Assembly (NCBI GenBank): GCA_037441775.1
Contig: JBBIRO010000009.1
Coordinates: forward strand, 23,052 to 87,051
Length of the DNA: 64,000 nucleotides
Origin: CAMTWB01 sp037441775
GTDB lineage: Bacteria; Desulfobacterota; Syntrophia; Syntrophales; CAMTWB01
Direction: 5' to 3'
In this document: one piece after another, positions 8,971 through 18,935 of the stretch
Layout: each line of letters opens with the position of its first letter
Position numbering within the stretch: the stretch's first letter is position 1
The notes under the pieces: model-generated
Told to the model about the DNA's origin: nothing
Database searches by the model: none
The model's input: the letters and a program-made list of their open reading frames with translations, nothing else
Position numbers and translations under genes: made by a program

Positions 8971-11590
8971 GATACGGGAGAGCTTTCTTAAATTTTTCGA
9001 GTTAAAGGGCCACACCAGGGTGGCGAGCTCTTCCCTGATACCGAAAGACGATCCCACCCTTCTTTTTACCAATTCCGGAATGGTGCAGTTCAAAAACCTC
9101 TTTTTAGGGAAGGAAGACCGTGGCTTCAGCCGGGCGGTCACGGTGCAGAAATCAGTACGTGCCGGCGGCAAGCACAACGACCTGGAAAATGTGGGAGTCA
9201 CCGCCCGCCACCACACCTTTTTCGAGATGCTCGGCAACTTTTCCTTTGGTGATTACTTCAAAGAAGAGGCCATCGCCTGGGCCTGGGAATATCTGACGGA
9301 AGTACTAAAGCTTTCGCCGGACAAACTTTGGGTGACAATTTACAAGGATGACGAAGAGGCCTTCAATATCTGGCACCGCAAGATGGACATTCCGGTTGCG
9401 AGAATCATCCGCATGGGAGAGGAGAGCAACTTCTGGATGATGGGCGATATCGGCCCCTGCGGCCCCTGCTCGGAGATTCTCTACGATCAGGGCGATGGCG
9501 TCGGTTGTGGCCTTGACAGCTGCGGAGCCGGCTGCGACTGTGATCGCTATCTGGAAATATGGAATCTGGTATTTACCCAGTTCGACCGTAATCAGGCGGG
9601 CCTGATGACCCCCCTGCCCAACCCGAATATCGACACCGGCATGGGCTTAGAGAGACTGGCCGCGGTGTTGCAAGGGGTAAAAAGCAATTACGACTCCGAT
9701 CTGTTTACGCCGATAATCGCCGTAATCGAGTCCATCGCGGGCAGAGGCTACCGTAAGGATATAAATGATGACATTTCCATCCGGGTAATCGCCGACCACA
9801 GCCGGGCGATTACCTTTTTAATCGGCGACGGCATCCTGCCCACCAACGAGGGGCGGGGCTATGTCTTGCGAAGAATCTTAAGAAGGGCCGCCCGCCATGG
9901 CAGAATGCTGGGACTGGCGAAACCGTTTCTTTACCGGGTGGCAGACCAGGTTATCAGTTGTCTGGCCGCAACCTACCCGGACCTTACCCATAAGGCCGAC
10001 TTTATCGAGAAGGTCATCCAAAATGAGGAAGAGCGATTTTTGGAGACGCTCGACGGCGGGCTTAACATCCTGCAGGAGGAAATGCGGCGCCTGGCCGTCG
10101 CGGGAGAGAAGACGATTTCCGGCCCGCTGGTATTTAAACTCTACGACACCTTTGGATTTCCCGCCGACCTGACCGCGGACGTGGTCCGTCGTGAGGGGTT
10201 CGATATCGACAAAGACGGCTTCGACCAGGCGATGGCGCTCCAGCGGGAGAAATCCCGGGAATCCTGGAAGGGAAGCGGGGAGGCGGCGGTGGCGGAGCAA
10301 TATCAGGAGCTGGCCCATGCCGGTATCCGTAGCATATTTTGCGGTTACGAGGGGACGACAGCCGGCCGCTCAGAAGTCATTGCCTTGATGAAAGACGGCC
10401 TGCTGCGGGAAGAACTTTTACCAGGCGAAGAGGGAGAAGTATTTCTGGAAAAAACTCCCTTTTATGGTGAGATTGGCGGACAAAGTGGGGATGAGGGGAT
10501 CATGACCAGTGCCGATTCCCTTTTTATGGTGGCCAATACCAAAAGACCCCTGGAGGAAATCATTTCCCATCTGGGACGGGTGGAAAAAGGGACCATCCGG
10601 GTGGGGGATATTCTCGATCTCCAGGTGGACCAGACACGCCGGCGGGCCATCGAAGCCAATCATTCCGCGACCCATCTCCTCCAGGCAGCCTTAAAATCGC
10701 TTTTGGGAAACCATGTGAAACAGTCGGGCTCGCTTGTTGCCGCCGATAGACTACGCTTTGATTTCACCCATTTCTCCAAAATCGAGGAAGCGGATATAAG
10801 GAAGCTAGAAGAGATGGTCAACGGTTTCATCAGAATGAACCTGACCGTGGATACCGTTGTTATGCCGTTGGACGAGGCGGTCAAGACGGGGGCCACGGCT
10901 GTTTTTGATGAAAAATACGGCGACGAAGTCAGGGTGCTCCAGATGGGCGAGGTAAGCCGGGAGCTGTGCGGCGGAACTCATGTCCGACGAACAGGCGATA
11001 TTGGCCTGTTTAAGATTCTCCATGAGTTCGCGATTGCCGCCGGCGTCCGCCGCATTGAGGCCGTAACCGGGGCGGCGGCGATTGGCTATTTGCAGGCCAT
11101 TGAGGGAGAGTTGAAACACGCGGCGGAATTGCTAAAAACACCCCTGGCGGAATTGGCGCAACGGGTGGAACGGCTCTTGAAACAGCAAAGGGATTTGGAG
11201 CGGGAGCTGGAAAAGTCTAAGGGCAGGCTGGCCGCGAAGGACTCGGCAGATTTGGTAAATCAAGCCAGGGTCGTAAACGGCATCCGCGTCCTGGCGGTTC
11301 GGGTTGACATCCGGGAACCAAAAGAACTGCGGGATTTCGGCGACAAATTAAGAGACCGCCTCCAAAGCGGAATTATTCTCCTGGGCAGCGCCAATGGCGA
11401 CAAGGCAAACCTGTTGTGTCTGGTTACGGCGGATTTGACCGGCCGTTATCAGGCCGGCCGGTTAATCCGGGAAATAGCGCCTTTAGTCGGCGGCAAGGGC
11501 GGCGGCCGGGATGAACTGGCCCAGGCCGGCGGGGTCCGCCCAGAGGGATTGGATGCGGCGCTGGAAAAAATCTTTGAGCTCGTCAAATAA
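8951..11590 (+). CDS. alaS: Alanine-tRNA ligase
   Basis: Charges tRNA-Ala and edits mischarged Ser and Gly. 879 residues, standard length. Order: class II catalytic domain (FTNSGMVQFKNLFLG, VTARHHTFFEMLGNFSFGDY), the tRNA-binding helical region with its Cys-rich insert near CGLDSCGAGCDCDRY, the editing domain with zinc ligands HSATH and CGGTH, a coiled coil, and C-terminal DHHA1 (GGKGGGRDELAQAGG). The start overlaps recX by 20 bases, with GAGGAG ahead. It is the last gene of the plus-strand run. Confidence 0.97.
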   Translation: MTMTGNEIRESFLKFFELKGHTRVASSSLIPKDDPTLLFTNSGMVQFKNLFLGKEDRGFSRAVTVQKSVRAGGKHNDLENVGVTARHHTFFEMLGNFSFGDYFKEEAIAWAWEYLTEVLKLSPDKLWVTIYKDDEEAFNIWHRKMDIPVARIIRMGEESNFWMMGDIGPCGPCSEILYDQGDGVGCGLDSCGAGCDCDRYLEIWNLVFTQFDRNQAGLMTPLPNPNIDTGMGLERLAAVLQGVKSNYDSDLFTPIIAVIESIAGRGYRKDINDDISIRVIADHSRAITFLIGDGILPTNEGRGYVLRRILRRAARHGRMLGLAKPFLYRVADQVISCLAATYPDLTHKADFIEKVIQNEEERFLETLDGGLNILQEEMRRLAVAGEKTISGPLVFKLYDTFGFPADLTADVVRREGFDIDKDGFDQAMALQREKSRESWKGSGEAAVAEQYQELAHAGIRSIFCGYEGTTAGRSEVIALMKDGLLREELLPGEEGEVFLEKTPFYGEIGGQSGDEGIMTSADSLFMVANTKRPLEEIISHLGRVEKGTIRVGDILDLQVDQTRRRAIEANHSATHLLQAALKSLLGNHVKQSGSLVAADRLRFDFTHFSKIEEADIRKLEEMVNGFIRMNLTVDTVVMPLDEAVKTGATAVFDEKYGDEVRVLQMGEVSRELCGGTHVRRTGDIGLFKILHEFAIAAGVRRIEAVTGAAAIGYLQAIEGELKHAAELLKTPLAELAQRVERLLKQQRDLERELEKSKGRLAAKDSADLVNQARVVNGIRVLAVRVDIREPKELRDFGDKLRDRLQSGIILLGSANGDKANLLCLVTADLTGRYQAGRLIREIAPLVGGKGGGRDELAQAGGVRPEGLDAALEKIFELVK

Positions 11591-11723
11591 AAATCAGCGC
11601 CGCCTCTTTCGTCAAACCGGGCGCAAATCATGACGACTTTTAAAAAGTTGTGAAACTTCGCGTTTTATCATCCCCGTCGAGCTTGTCGTTGCGTGAATGA
11701 CGGCCGGATTTTTTGCGAGGCGG

Positions 11724-13079
11724 CTACTTGCCCTTCTTGCGGAAGATAACACGAACCGGCACCTGATCAAAAGAAAAGGTCTCCCTGATCTGGTTCACCA
11801 GGAAGCGTTCGTAGGAAAAGTGAATCCCCTGGGGATCGCGCACGAAAAAAACGAAGGTGGGCGGTTTGATTGCGGCCTGTGTTACATAGGCAATGGATTG
11901 CTCCCGTCCGAGAGAGCGTGGCGGGGCGTGGCGGGAGAGGATTTCGGTCATTCCCCTGTTCACTTCAGCGGTGCTTATCCGCTTGGTATATTGGCCGTAA
12001 ACCAGGTCCACCTGATCAAATATCTTTGTTACCCGCTGGCCGCTTAAGGCGGAGATAAAGACAATGGGGGCGTAGTCCATAAATTTGATCTTGTTCCTGA
12101 TTGCCTCAACATATCTGCCAACCGTATAATTGTCCTTCTCGATCAGATCCCACTTGTTGACCACCACCACTGCCGCCCTGCCGCTTTCATAGGCCAGCCC
12201 CGCTATTTTTGCGTCCTGCTCGGTCATCCCCTCCTGGGCATCTATTACCAACAGCGCCACGTGCGACCGTTCCATAGTCTTGATGGCCTGCATTACCGAA
12301 TACTTTTCCAGTTGCAGCGAAATCCGGCTCTTCCTTCTGATTCCGGCGGTGTCCACCAGGAGATAATTTTTATCCCCAAGGGAAAAAGGCGTATCAATTG
12401 CGTCCACGGTAGTTCCCGGTACGGGATTTACAATAGTCCTGGCATAGCCCAGAATCCTGTTTACCAAAGAGGATTTGCCCACGTTGGGCTTGCCGATGAT
12501 CGCAATCCTTACCCGCTCATCTTCTCGGTCATCGCCATCCGTAGCCGGCACCAGATACTCGGCCACGCCGTCCATCAGCTCATCTATCCCCCGGCCATGC
12601 TGCGAGGAGATGGAATAGATCTTAGCTACACCCAACCGGAAAAAGTCAGGAACCGCATCCTCACTATTGGGACCGTCAACCTTGTTTACGACATAAAAAA
12701 CCGGTTTGGCAAGCCGCCTTAAAAGGTCTGCCAGCTCCAGATCCGCCGCCATCAGGCCGGCGCGCCCATCCATGAGAAAAATAATTATATCCGCCTCTTC
12801 CATGGCCAAAGTGGTCTGTTCGCGCATCTGGATCATTATCTCTTCCGTCGCGGCCGGCTCGAACCCGCCGGTATCAACGATCACAAACGGCAGGTCATAC
12901 CAGTGGCCGGGGGCGTAGTTGCGATCTCTCGTTACTCCCGATTGATCAATGATAATGGCCTTTTTCCTTTCTGCCAGGCGGTTGAACAGAGTGGATTTGC
13001 CGACATTGGGACGACCAATAATGGCGATCAAACGCCGGTGGCCGGATCGGGTTGTCGTCTGATCTGAAGTTTTAATCAT
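11724..13079 (-). CDS. der: Ribosome-assembly GTPase Der (EngA)
   Basis: 451 residues with two tandem GTPase domains (G1 motifs GRPNVGKST and GKPNVGKSS; NKVD and NKWD as G4) and a C-terminal KH-like domain. Needed for 50S subunit maturation. ATG at 13079 is chosen because the G domain begins about 20 residues later and an AAGGAAAA ribosome site precedes it; a longer in-frame start would read into non-homologous sequence. It lies 46 bases behind the ASKHA protein gene on the same strand. Confidence 0.96.
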   Translation of the reverse strand: MIKTSDQTTTRSGHRRLIAIIGRPNVGKSTLFNRLAERKKAIIIDQSGVTRDRNYAPGHWYDLPFVIVDTGGFEPAATEEIMIQMREQTTLAMEEADIIIFLMDGRAGLMAADLELADLLRRLAKPVFYVVNKVDGPNSEDAVPDFFRLGVAKIYSISSQHGRGIDELMDGVAEYLVPATDGDDREDERVRIAIIGKPNVGKSSLVNRILGYARTIVNPVPGTTVDAIDTPFSLGDKNYLLVDTAGIRRKSRISLQLEKYSVMQAIKTMERSHVALLVIDAQEGMTEQDAKIAGLAYESGRAAVVVVNKWDLIEKDNYTVGRYVEAIRNKIKFMDYAPIVFISALSGQRVTKIFDQVDLVYGQYTKRISTAEVNRGMTEILSRHAPPRSLGREQSIAYVTQAAIKPPTFVFFVRDPQGIHFSYERFLVNQIRETFSFDQVPVRVIFRKKGK

Positions 13080-13125
13080 TGGTTTTTTCCTTTTAAAGAC
13101 GGAGGACTTCGTCCCCCCGGGCATT

Positions 13126-14973
13126 TTATGGAAAACCAAGGGACTCGGTAAAGGCGGCGGTAAAATCCGGATCGCTGCCCAATTCCAAAAACCGCGTCCG
13201 CCGTGCCGTCCTTTGTGCGTCGGCCCTCTTCCGGCGATCCAGAAGAGCCATAACGGCGCCCAGACCAGCCGCATTTTCCACCACCCTTATTTTCGTTTTC
13301 GCTGCCGGCGCCGGCAGCATTCCGATGGCCACCGCGTTTCGCCAATTAAACCGGGCGCCAAATGCCCCGGTTAAAATGATTTTCCTGGGCTGTTCTTTTC
13401 CCGTTTTCTCCCGGAGGATCCTGATCCCGGCGGCCAGGGCCGCTTTGGCCAACTGAATCTGCCTGATGTCGTCTAAGGTTATCGCGATACCCCTCTGGCC
13501 AGGCCCTTCGCCGGCGGAAACCAGGTTAAAGGCGCGGCCGACCCCGGTCTCATCGGAGAAAACGCCGGGAACCCCTTCCTTGATCCGGCCGCAGGCCTGT
13601 AAAACATCCGCCCGGAGCATCTCCGCCAGAGCATCGATAATTCCGGAGCCGCAAATCCCCTGCGGCGTTTCCCCCCCGATCGTCCGGCAGACGACCCGTA
13701 AATCGCCCGGGTTGATGCTTACCTGGTCAATCGCTCCCGCCACTGCCGACATGCCGGATGAAATATGGGCGCCCTCCAGGGCGGGGCCGCTGGCGCAGCT
13801 AGTCGCCCAGAGGGCATCTCGGTTTCCCATTACCAGTTCGCCATTGGTGCCGATATCGATCAACAGCGCAAGTTCGCGCTGTTTTGCCAGACCCTGGGAA
13901 AGAATCGCCGCCACCGTATCGCCGCCGACAAAACCGGAGATAACGGGAAAGACGTGGACATTGGTTGCCGCCGGTAAATTCAGCCCCAGATCGGCCGCCC
14001 GCATATCCAGCGAAAAAGCCGCCACCGGCAGATACGGCCAGCGGCCTAAAGAACGGGGATGCAGCCCCGTGAAGATATGCTGCATGGTGGTATTGCCCAC
14101 CGCCACGACCTCATCGACATCGTCGCGGCAGGCGTGGGCTATTTCCATGCAGCCGCTGATGAGGCTGTTGATTTGGGTCACCACCAGCCCTTGCAGAGTG
14201 GCAAGGCCATCCTCCCGTTCATTGATGTAACTAATCCGGCTGACCACATCGGCGCCGTGGCGTCCCTGGGGATTGCCTGCGGCGCGGGAAGCAATGATCT
14301 TGCCCCGCCGCAGATCCACCAGATAGGCCGCAACGGTGGTGGTTCCAATATCCAGCGCAACACCGAGCGACCTGGGCCTCCGGCCGGGCATTACCGCCGT
14401 CACGCCTTTTACCCGGTGCTGCACCAGGGTACAGTCGGCCTCCGGAAAATCCATCCGGGAAATATCGACCAGGGCCTGTGCTTCGGTTATTTGCGGTGTT
14501 ATTTGGCCGCAATCCGGCCCATTGGGCGTAAGGCAGGAGACAATATCCCTCGCCATCTCCCCGGTATGCTCCGCATCCCTCCGGACCGAGAAAAAAAAAC
14601 GTTCCACCAGGGGGGCAACCGGAAAGGTGCCCCTTAAGTTCTCCTTGGCCGGGCTCAACATGGCCTGCGGGTCAGGAATCTCAACGGTTACGTCGCCCCT
14701 GATCCGGGCCTGGCAGGCCAGGCGCAGGCCTCGCACTGTCCCTTCTTCCCCCAGCCGTCGCCTTTCTTCCCCGGTGGGAGGAGAAAGGTGTTCCTGAGGG
14801 ACGGCCTTAACGACGCATTTCCCGCAGGTTCCCCTTCCGCCACAATCCGCCGCCAGCCCTGCGGAACCTAGCACCTCCAGGATGGTTTCGCCGCCCCGGG
14901 CCGGATATTGCTGTCCCGCCGCTTGCAGCAGCAGGGTTTTTGCTCCGGATATATTTGCGTCATCTTCAGCCAT
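13126..14973 (-). CDS. 2Fe-2S/ASKHA protein, RACo/RamA-like corrinoid activator family
   Basis: 615 residues. The N-terminal plant-type 2Fe-2S ferredoxin domain shows CGGRGTCGKC at about 44-53 and a fourth Cys in LACQA near 87. A linker region follows, then a C-terminal ASKHA ATPase domain (LGVALDIGTTTVAAYLVDL, IDIGTNGELVMGNRD, ASGPALEGAHISSGM, LTGAFGARFNWR). Family members use ATP to reduce inactive Co(II) corrinoid proteins in methyl-transfer pathways such as Wood-Ljungdahl or methylamine demethylation. No corrinoid protein or methyltransferase is nearby; it sits between GTPase genes der and era. Assignment to the family is firm; the substrate is not known. Confidence 0.85.
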   Translation of the reverse strand: MAEDDANISGAKTLLLQAAGQQYPARGGETILEVLGSAGLAADCGGRGTCGKCVVKAVPQEHLSPPTGEERRRLGEEGTVRGLRLACQARIRGDVTVEIPDPQAMLSPAKENLRGTFPVAPLVERFFFSVRRDAEHTGEMARDIVSCLTPNGPDCGQITPQITEAQALVDISRMDFPEADCTLVQHRVKGVTAVMPGRRPRSLGVALDIGTTTVAAYLVDLRRGKIIASRAAGNPQGRHGADVVSRISYINEREDGLATLQGLVVTQINSLISGCMEIAHACRDDVDEVVAVGNTTMQHIFTGLHPRSLGRWPYLPVAAFSLDMRAADLGLNLPAATNVHVFPVISGFVGGDTVAAILSQGLAKQRELALLIDIGTNGELVMGNRDALWATSCASGPALEGAHISSGMSAVAGAIDQVSINPGDLRVVCRTIGGETPQGICGSGIIDALAEMLRADVLQACGRIKEGVPGVFSDETGVGRAFNLVSAGEGPGQRGIAITLDDIRQIQLAKAALAAGIRILREKTGKEQPRKIILTGAFGARFNWRNAVAIGMLPAPAAKTKIRVVENAAGLGAVMALLDRRKRADAQRTARRTRFLELGSDPDFTAAFTESLGFP

Positions 14974-14999
14974 ATACGTTCTGAGGCGGTATCGCCTGG

Positions 15000-15893
15000 C
15001 TATTCGTATCCCAGGTCTCTAATTTCCCTTTTGTTTTTACTCCAGTCCTTTCTGACTCGAACAAAAAGCTCCAGGAATATTTTGGCCGCGAAGAATTCCT
15101 CAAGCTCCAGGCGGGCCCGACGGCCGATCTCCTTTAACATGGCGCCCCGCTTCCCGATAATGATACCCTTCTGGGAATCCTTTTCCACATTTATTGTTGC
15201 GGCGATGCGGATGAAATTACGTTCCTCGTCTTCCTTGAAGAGCTCCACCACCACCGCCGTAGCATAGGGGACCTCCTGATGGGTTAGAAGCATGATCTTC
15301 TCCCGGATGATTTCGGAGGCAAGAAAGCGCTCCGTCTGGTCGGTAAAGAGGTCATCCGGAAAGAGCGGAGGGCCCTCCGGCAATAGTGACCAGATTTCCC
15401 GGTACAGCTCGGCTATGCCTTCGCCATTTACGGCGCTGAGCGGAAGAATAGCGATAAACGGCAAGAGGTGGCGCGCCTCATCAATCAGGGGCAGAAGAGT
15501 CGCTTTGGCCACCAGATCAATCTTGTTAATGACCAGGATCACCGGGTGGCTGCCATCCTTCAGGGATTCAGCTATTGCCCGGTCCTGCCTTATGATTCCC
15601 GCTTGTGCGTCAAGCATGAACACCAGCAGGTCCACTCCCTGGATGGTTTCCTGGACCTCCTCCAGCATTTTTTCGCCGAGCGCCGTCTGGGGCCGGTGAA
15701 TCCCCGGGGTATCGACAAAAATGAACTGACCCGCCAGTGGCTGCGGCATGTTTTTGATCCCGGTGATCCGGTTTCTGGTCGTCTGCGGTTTGTGGGTCGT
15801 AATCGCGATCTTCTCGCCGACCAGACGGTTGATCAGCGTGGATTTTCCAACATTGGGGCGACCGATGATGCCGATGAATCCTGTTTTGAACAT
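15000..15893 (-). CDS. era: GTPase Era
   Basis: 297 residues from ATG 15893: an N-terminal GTPase (GRPNVGKST, DTPGIHRP, NKIDL) and a C-terminal KH domain with IIGKRGAMLKEIGRRAR. It binds the 3' end of 16S rRNA and checkpoints 30S assembly. MFKTGFIGIIG fits the family N-terminus; a longer in-frame start at 15953 would overlap the upstream gene. The downstream ASKHA gene begins 26 bases later. rnc lies a few kilobases upstream on the same strand rather than adjacent, as it does in many bacteria. Confidence 0.95.
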   Translation of the reverse strand: MFKTGFIGIIGRPNVGKSTLINRLVGEKIAITTHKPQTTRNRITGIKNMPQPLAGQFIFVDTPGIHRPQTALGEKMLEEVQETIQGVDLLVFMLDAQAGIIRQDRAIAESLKDGSHPVILVINKIDLVAKATLLPLIDEARHLLPFIAILPLSAVNGEGIAELYREIWSLLPEGPPLFPDDLFTDQTERFLASEIIREKIMLLTHQEVPYATAVVVELFKEDEERNFIRIAATINVEKDSQKGIIIGKRGAMLKEIGRRARLELEEFFAAKIFLELFVRVRKDWSKNKREIRDLGYE

Positions 15894-15909
15894 TGATGAC
15901 CTATCTTTC

Positions 15910-16881
15910 TTATGACGAATGCCGCCGATAGATGTTTTCCGGGACTCCATCACGAAAGATCAGTCCCGCTTCCTCCAGATACCTCAGGTGGGCGATTGCC
16001 TCGCCTAAGGCAAACCACTTCTGGGCCAGGGGGAAGTCACCCCAGGAATCACATACAATGTCCCAGGTCATCTGCGCTGCCACCTGATAGGCGCTTCCGG
16101 GCTTTTTGGTCAGAATGGCCAGTATCTCGTCCAGCCGCGCCTGATGATGTATCTTGAGTTCCTCGATTCTTCGCCGGTGGTCATTGAAGAGTCGCCGATG
16201 CCCGGGTAAAACCCGATCTATCTCCAAGGCGCAAACCTTGTCCAGGCTCGCGAGGTAACTCTTTAAAGGGTTTTCCCGATCGGACCAGCATTGGATGTTC
16301 GGGGTAATGTCGCCGAGCAGATGATCGCCCGCCACCAGAATCTTTTCGCCGGGCTCGTAGAGGCAGATATGACCCGGCGTATGACCCGGTGTTTCCACGC
16401 AACGGAAACTGTACCTGCCAACCTCGATCAGATCGCCCTCTTTGAGGATCGACAGTTCCGGCACCCACTGGGAGCTGAACTTGTAACCCGGATGGCTGCT
16501 TAAGGCCGTCTCCAGTTCTTCCCTGGGGAAGCCGCTTTTGGCCGCGTAGTCGAGCATCGCGCCCCATCCGGACCAGGATTCAATGATTTCCGAATCGGGC
16601 CGGTTGAACAGCGCTTGCGACGAATCGGTCACCAGTTTTCCCACCAGTCCGAAATGATCCGCGTGCAGGTGCGTAATGAAAAAATCCGTTTTTCCGCGGT
16701 CAATGGCTAAATCATCCAGGGAAGCCATCATCACCTGGAGGCATTCCTTACGATTTAGTCCGGTATCGATAACCAGGTTTCTGTCCGTGCCCCGAACGAT
16801 ATAGGAATTAAGGCTTTTCAGGGGGCTGTCCGGCAGGGGGATTTCAACGCGGAAAAAATCGGTTAACAACTCTTCAATCAT
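15910..16881 (-). CDS. Metallo-beta-lactamase fold hydrolase with C-terminal winged helix
   Basis: 323 residues. The metal-binding motif HLHADH lies near 71-76, with further ligands in ETPGHTPGHICLY and VAGDHLLGDI, and GHRR near 229. The C-terminal 80 residues look like the winged-helix extension of the glyoxalase-II/LACTB2-like group. It is probably a thioesterase or nuclease-type hydrolase; the substrate cannot be told from sequence. A strong ribosome site (AAGGAGAAGGAG) precedes ATG 16881. It ends 16 bases before era and may be co-transcribed with it. Confidence 0.8.
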   Translation of the reverse strand: MIEELLTDFFRVEIPLPDSPLKSLNSYIVRGTDRNLVIDTGLNRKECLQVMMASLDDLAIDRGKTDFFITHLHADHFGLVGKLVTDSSQALFNRPDSEIIESWSGWGAMLDYAAKSGFPREELETALSSHPGYKFSSQWVPELSILKEGDLIEVGRYSFRCVETPGHTPGHICLYEPGEKILVAGDHLLGDITPNIQCWSDRENPLKSYLASLDKVCALEIDRVLPGHRRLFNDHRRRIEELKIHHQARLDEILAILTKKPGSAYQVAAQMTWDIVCDSWGDFPLAQKWFALGEAIAHLRYLEEAGLIFRDGVPENIYRRHSS

Positions 16882-16952
16882 CCTGGCTCCTTCTCCTTAT
16901 GAACTCTTATGAGTCAGCGGCTTACAAAGCGGCATATGAAACGAGGCAACCA

Positions 16953-18095
16953 TTACATGACGAATGCCATGCTGTCCATAGTGATTTTCCGGGAAGCATT
17001 ATTTGCTTTCAAGATGAGTTCTCCCCTCTCCAATGAATCCAGTGTCTTGACCTCGATTTGGGCCATCGCGAATCGCTCCATCAATCTCAGGATGTTCCCT
17101 CGTCGGTGGCCGATGAAGTTCGACTTATCCCTCGGCGCAACAAAAAATTCGGCGCCGCCGACGGTGGGTTCCCCCGCGGCCAGCAATTTGGCCGCCATGT
17201 CGAAAAAAAGCGATTCCTCCACCCGGGCGCGCATCGCCGGATGATAATAACCGGCGATGATTACCCCCGGCTCGCCAAGTTCTTCCGTCGCCTGGATGCC
17301 CAGCCGGGCCACCGGGATGCGGGCGGCGGCAAAAAGGGTCAGGGCTGCCCTCCCCGCCCAGATGGCTTCCTCTTGCGTAAGGGGCTGATATTCTCCCCGG
17401 TAAAATGATTCCGCAAGCGGGGTGTGCGCCAAAACCAGCGTGGGATGCACCCTTACCAAGTCAGGCTGAAGCGCAATGGTCTTTCGCACCGAAGCCACAA
17501 ACCCTTCCCGGCTGTCCCCGGGCAGGCCCGCCATCAGGTGGATGCCGGTTGCCACCCCCCGTTCCTTGAGGCGCGCGATGGCCGAAACCACATCGTCCGC
17601 CGTATGGCCGCGCCCCGCCTTGATCAGCACCTCGTCGCACAGCGACTGGGCACCTATTTCCACCGTTTTGACCTGATATTCTTCCAGGAGTTCCAGTTCT
17701 TCCTTACACAGGCAGTCCGGCCGGGTGGAAATCCGCACGGCGTCAATCAGACCCTGCCGGCGAAGGCTCTGCGCCACCGCCAGCAGTTCGATCTGATAAG
17801 CCCGCTCAAGGGCGGTAAAACTGCCGCCGTAAAAGGCAAGCTCTACCTGCTTTGGCCTTTGGCGGGGGTAAGTCAAATAGGTCCTGACCGTTTTGGCGAT
17901 TGATTCCGGATCGACCCGGCCTTTTTGACGCCCCACCAGCGATTTGAAGCGGCAAAAGACGCAACCGCCGGGACAGGCCTCATTGACTACAAAGATCGGA
18001 ACAATAAATTTACGGGACAAGGAGCTTCTCCGTTTGTTTACCCGGTGGGCGGGGCGGATCAAATCCATTTGGGTTGGACCTGGACCAAGGACCAT
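16953..18095 (-). CDS. Radical SAM protein, Elp3-like core without acetyltransferase domain
   Basis: Up to 380 residues. The radical SAM cluster motif appears as NEACPGGCVFC, followed by YGGSFTAL, an ISTRPDCL strand, EIGAQS and GLPGDSREGF, all typical of the Elp3/HemN-type barrel. The GNAT domain of true Elp3 is missing; the C-terminal 100 residues are of unknown type. The start is uncertain: ATG 18095 or ATG 18068, neither with a strong ribosome site. It lies between rnc and the metallo-hydrolase gene. A role in tRNA modification is possible given neighbouring mtaB but unproven. Confidence 0.8.
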   Translation of the reverse strand: MVLGPGPTQMDLIRPAHRVNKRRSSLSRKFIVPIFVVNEACPGGCVFCRFKSLVGRQKGRVDPESIAKTVRTYLTYPRQRPKQVELAFYGGSFTALERAYQIELLAVAQSLRRQGLIDAVRISTRPDCLCKEELELLEEYQVKTVEIGAQSLCDEVLIKAGRGHTADDVVSAIARLKERGVATGIHLMAGLPGDSREGFVASVRKTIALQPDLVRVHPTLVLAHTPLAESFYRGEYQPLTQEEAIWAGRAALTLFAAARIPVARLGIQATEELGEPGVIIAGYYHPAMRARVEESLFFDMAAKLLAAGEPTVGGAEFFVAPRDKSNFIGHRRGNILRLMERFAMAQIEVKTLDSLERGELILKANNASRKITMDSMAFVM

Positions 18096-18215
18096 TTGTA
18101 TTTGAGTTTTTCAGCCTCATCGCGGCAAACTTAATGAAAGTGTGCGGTTTCGTGGGAAAGGAGTCCTTTGCTCATCTCTGCAGGGTGTCTAAGCGCTATT
18201 TTCTTTTGTCCCGGG

Positions 18216-18935
18216 CTAACCCTCTTTCCGCGCCTCCAGTTCCTTCAAGGCGATTCCGGCGGCGATCCGCTCCGCTTCCTTCTTGCTGGAGCCGCTCCCT
18301 TCGGCCAGTGGCCTGCCATTGACGGTGATGCTCACCCGGTAAGTTTTGGCGTGATCCGGGCCGTACTCGTCAATCAGGGCATAGGCGGGGACATCATTGA
18401 ACAGGATATGACATAGTTCCTGCAGGGCGCTTTTGGGGTCGCCGTTGAGAAAAGTCTCTCCGCATTCGATAAGCGGGCTGAAGAGCGATCCAACTATTTC
18501 AAGCGCCCGCTCAAAACCGGCATCCAGATATATCGCCGCGATGAGCGCCTCCAGGCTGTTGGCCAGCACCGAGTTCTTTCCTCTTCCGCCGGTCGTCTCT
18601 TCGCCTTTTCCTAAGCGCAGATAATAGCCAAGATTGAGTTGTCCGGCCAATTCGGCAAGGTTGCGGTCGCTGACCAGGGAGGATCGCACCTTGCTCATCT
18701 TCCCCTCCTTATAGGTGGGGAATTGCTTCATTAAAATGGTGGCGATGCTCAAATCGAGGACTGAATCCCCAAGAAACTCCAGCCGCTCATTATCTTGCGC
18801 TGTCTCGCCGGGAAACTCATTAATGAACGAGCTGTGGGTCAGGGCCTGCCGCAGCAGGGTCTTGTCTTGGAACCGGTAGCCCAGCGCCAGCTCCAACGCC
18901 GCCATTTCCGTTTCGTCATCATTGATTTGATTCAT
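18216..18935 (-). CDS. rnc: Ribonuclease III
   Basis: Processes rRNA precursors and structured double-stranded RNA. 239 residues: the catalytic domain with NERLEFLGDSVLDL signature and the second acidic box ANSLEALIAAIYLDAG, then a double-stranded RNA-binding domain (DPKSALQELCH to SKKEAERIAAGIALKELE). ATG 18935 overlaps the mtaB stop as ATGA, which decides it over the in-frame start seven codons upstream. Confidence 0.95.
   Translation of the reverse strand: MNQINDDETEMAALELALGYRFQDKTLLRQALTHSSFINEFPGETAQDNERLEFLGDSVLDLSIATILMKQFPTYKEGKMSKVRSSLVSDRNLAELAGQLNLGYYLRLGKGEETTGGRGKNSVLANSLEALIAAIYLDAGFERALEIVGSLFSPLIECGETFLNGDPKSALQELCHILFNDVPAYALIDEYGPDHAKTYRVSITVNGRPLAEGSGSSKKEAERIAAGIALKELEARKEG

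Noticed and set aside
11631..11650. Further repeat end downstream of alaS (TGACGACTTTTAAAAAGTTG)
   Set aside because: Resembles the TTGACG...TAAAAAGTC end, but is degenerate and no partner end is found; kept only as a candidate in the repeat finding.
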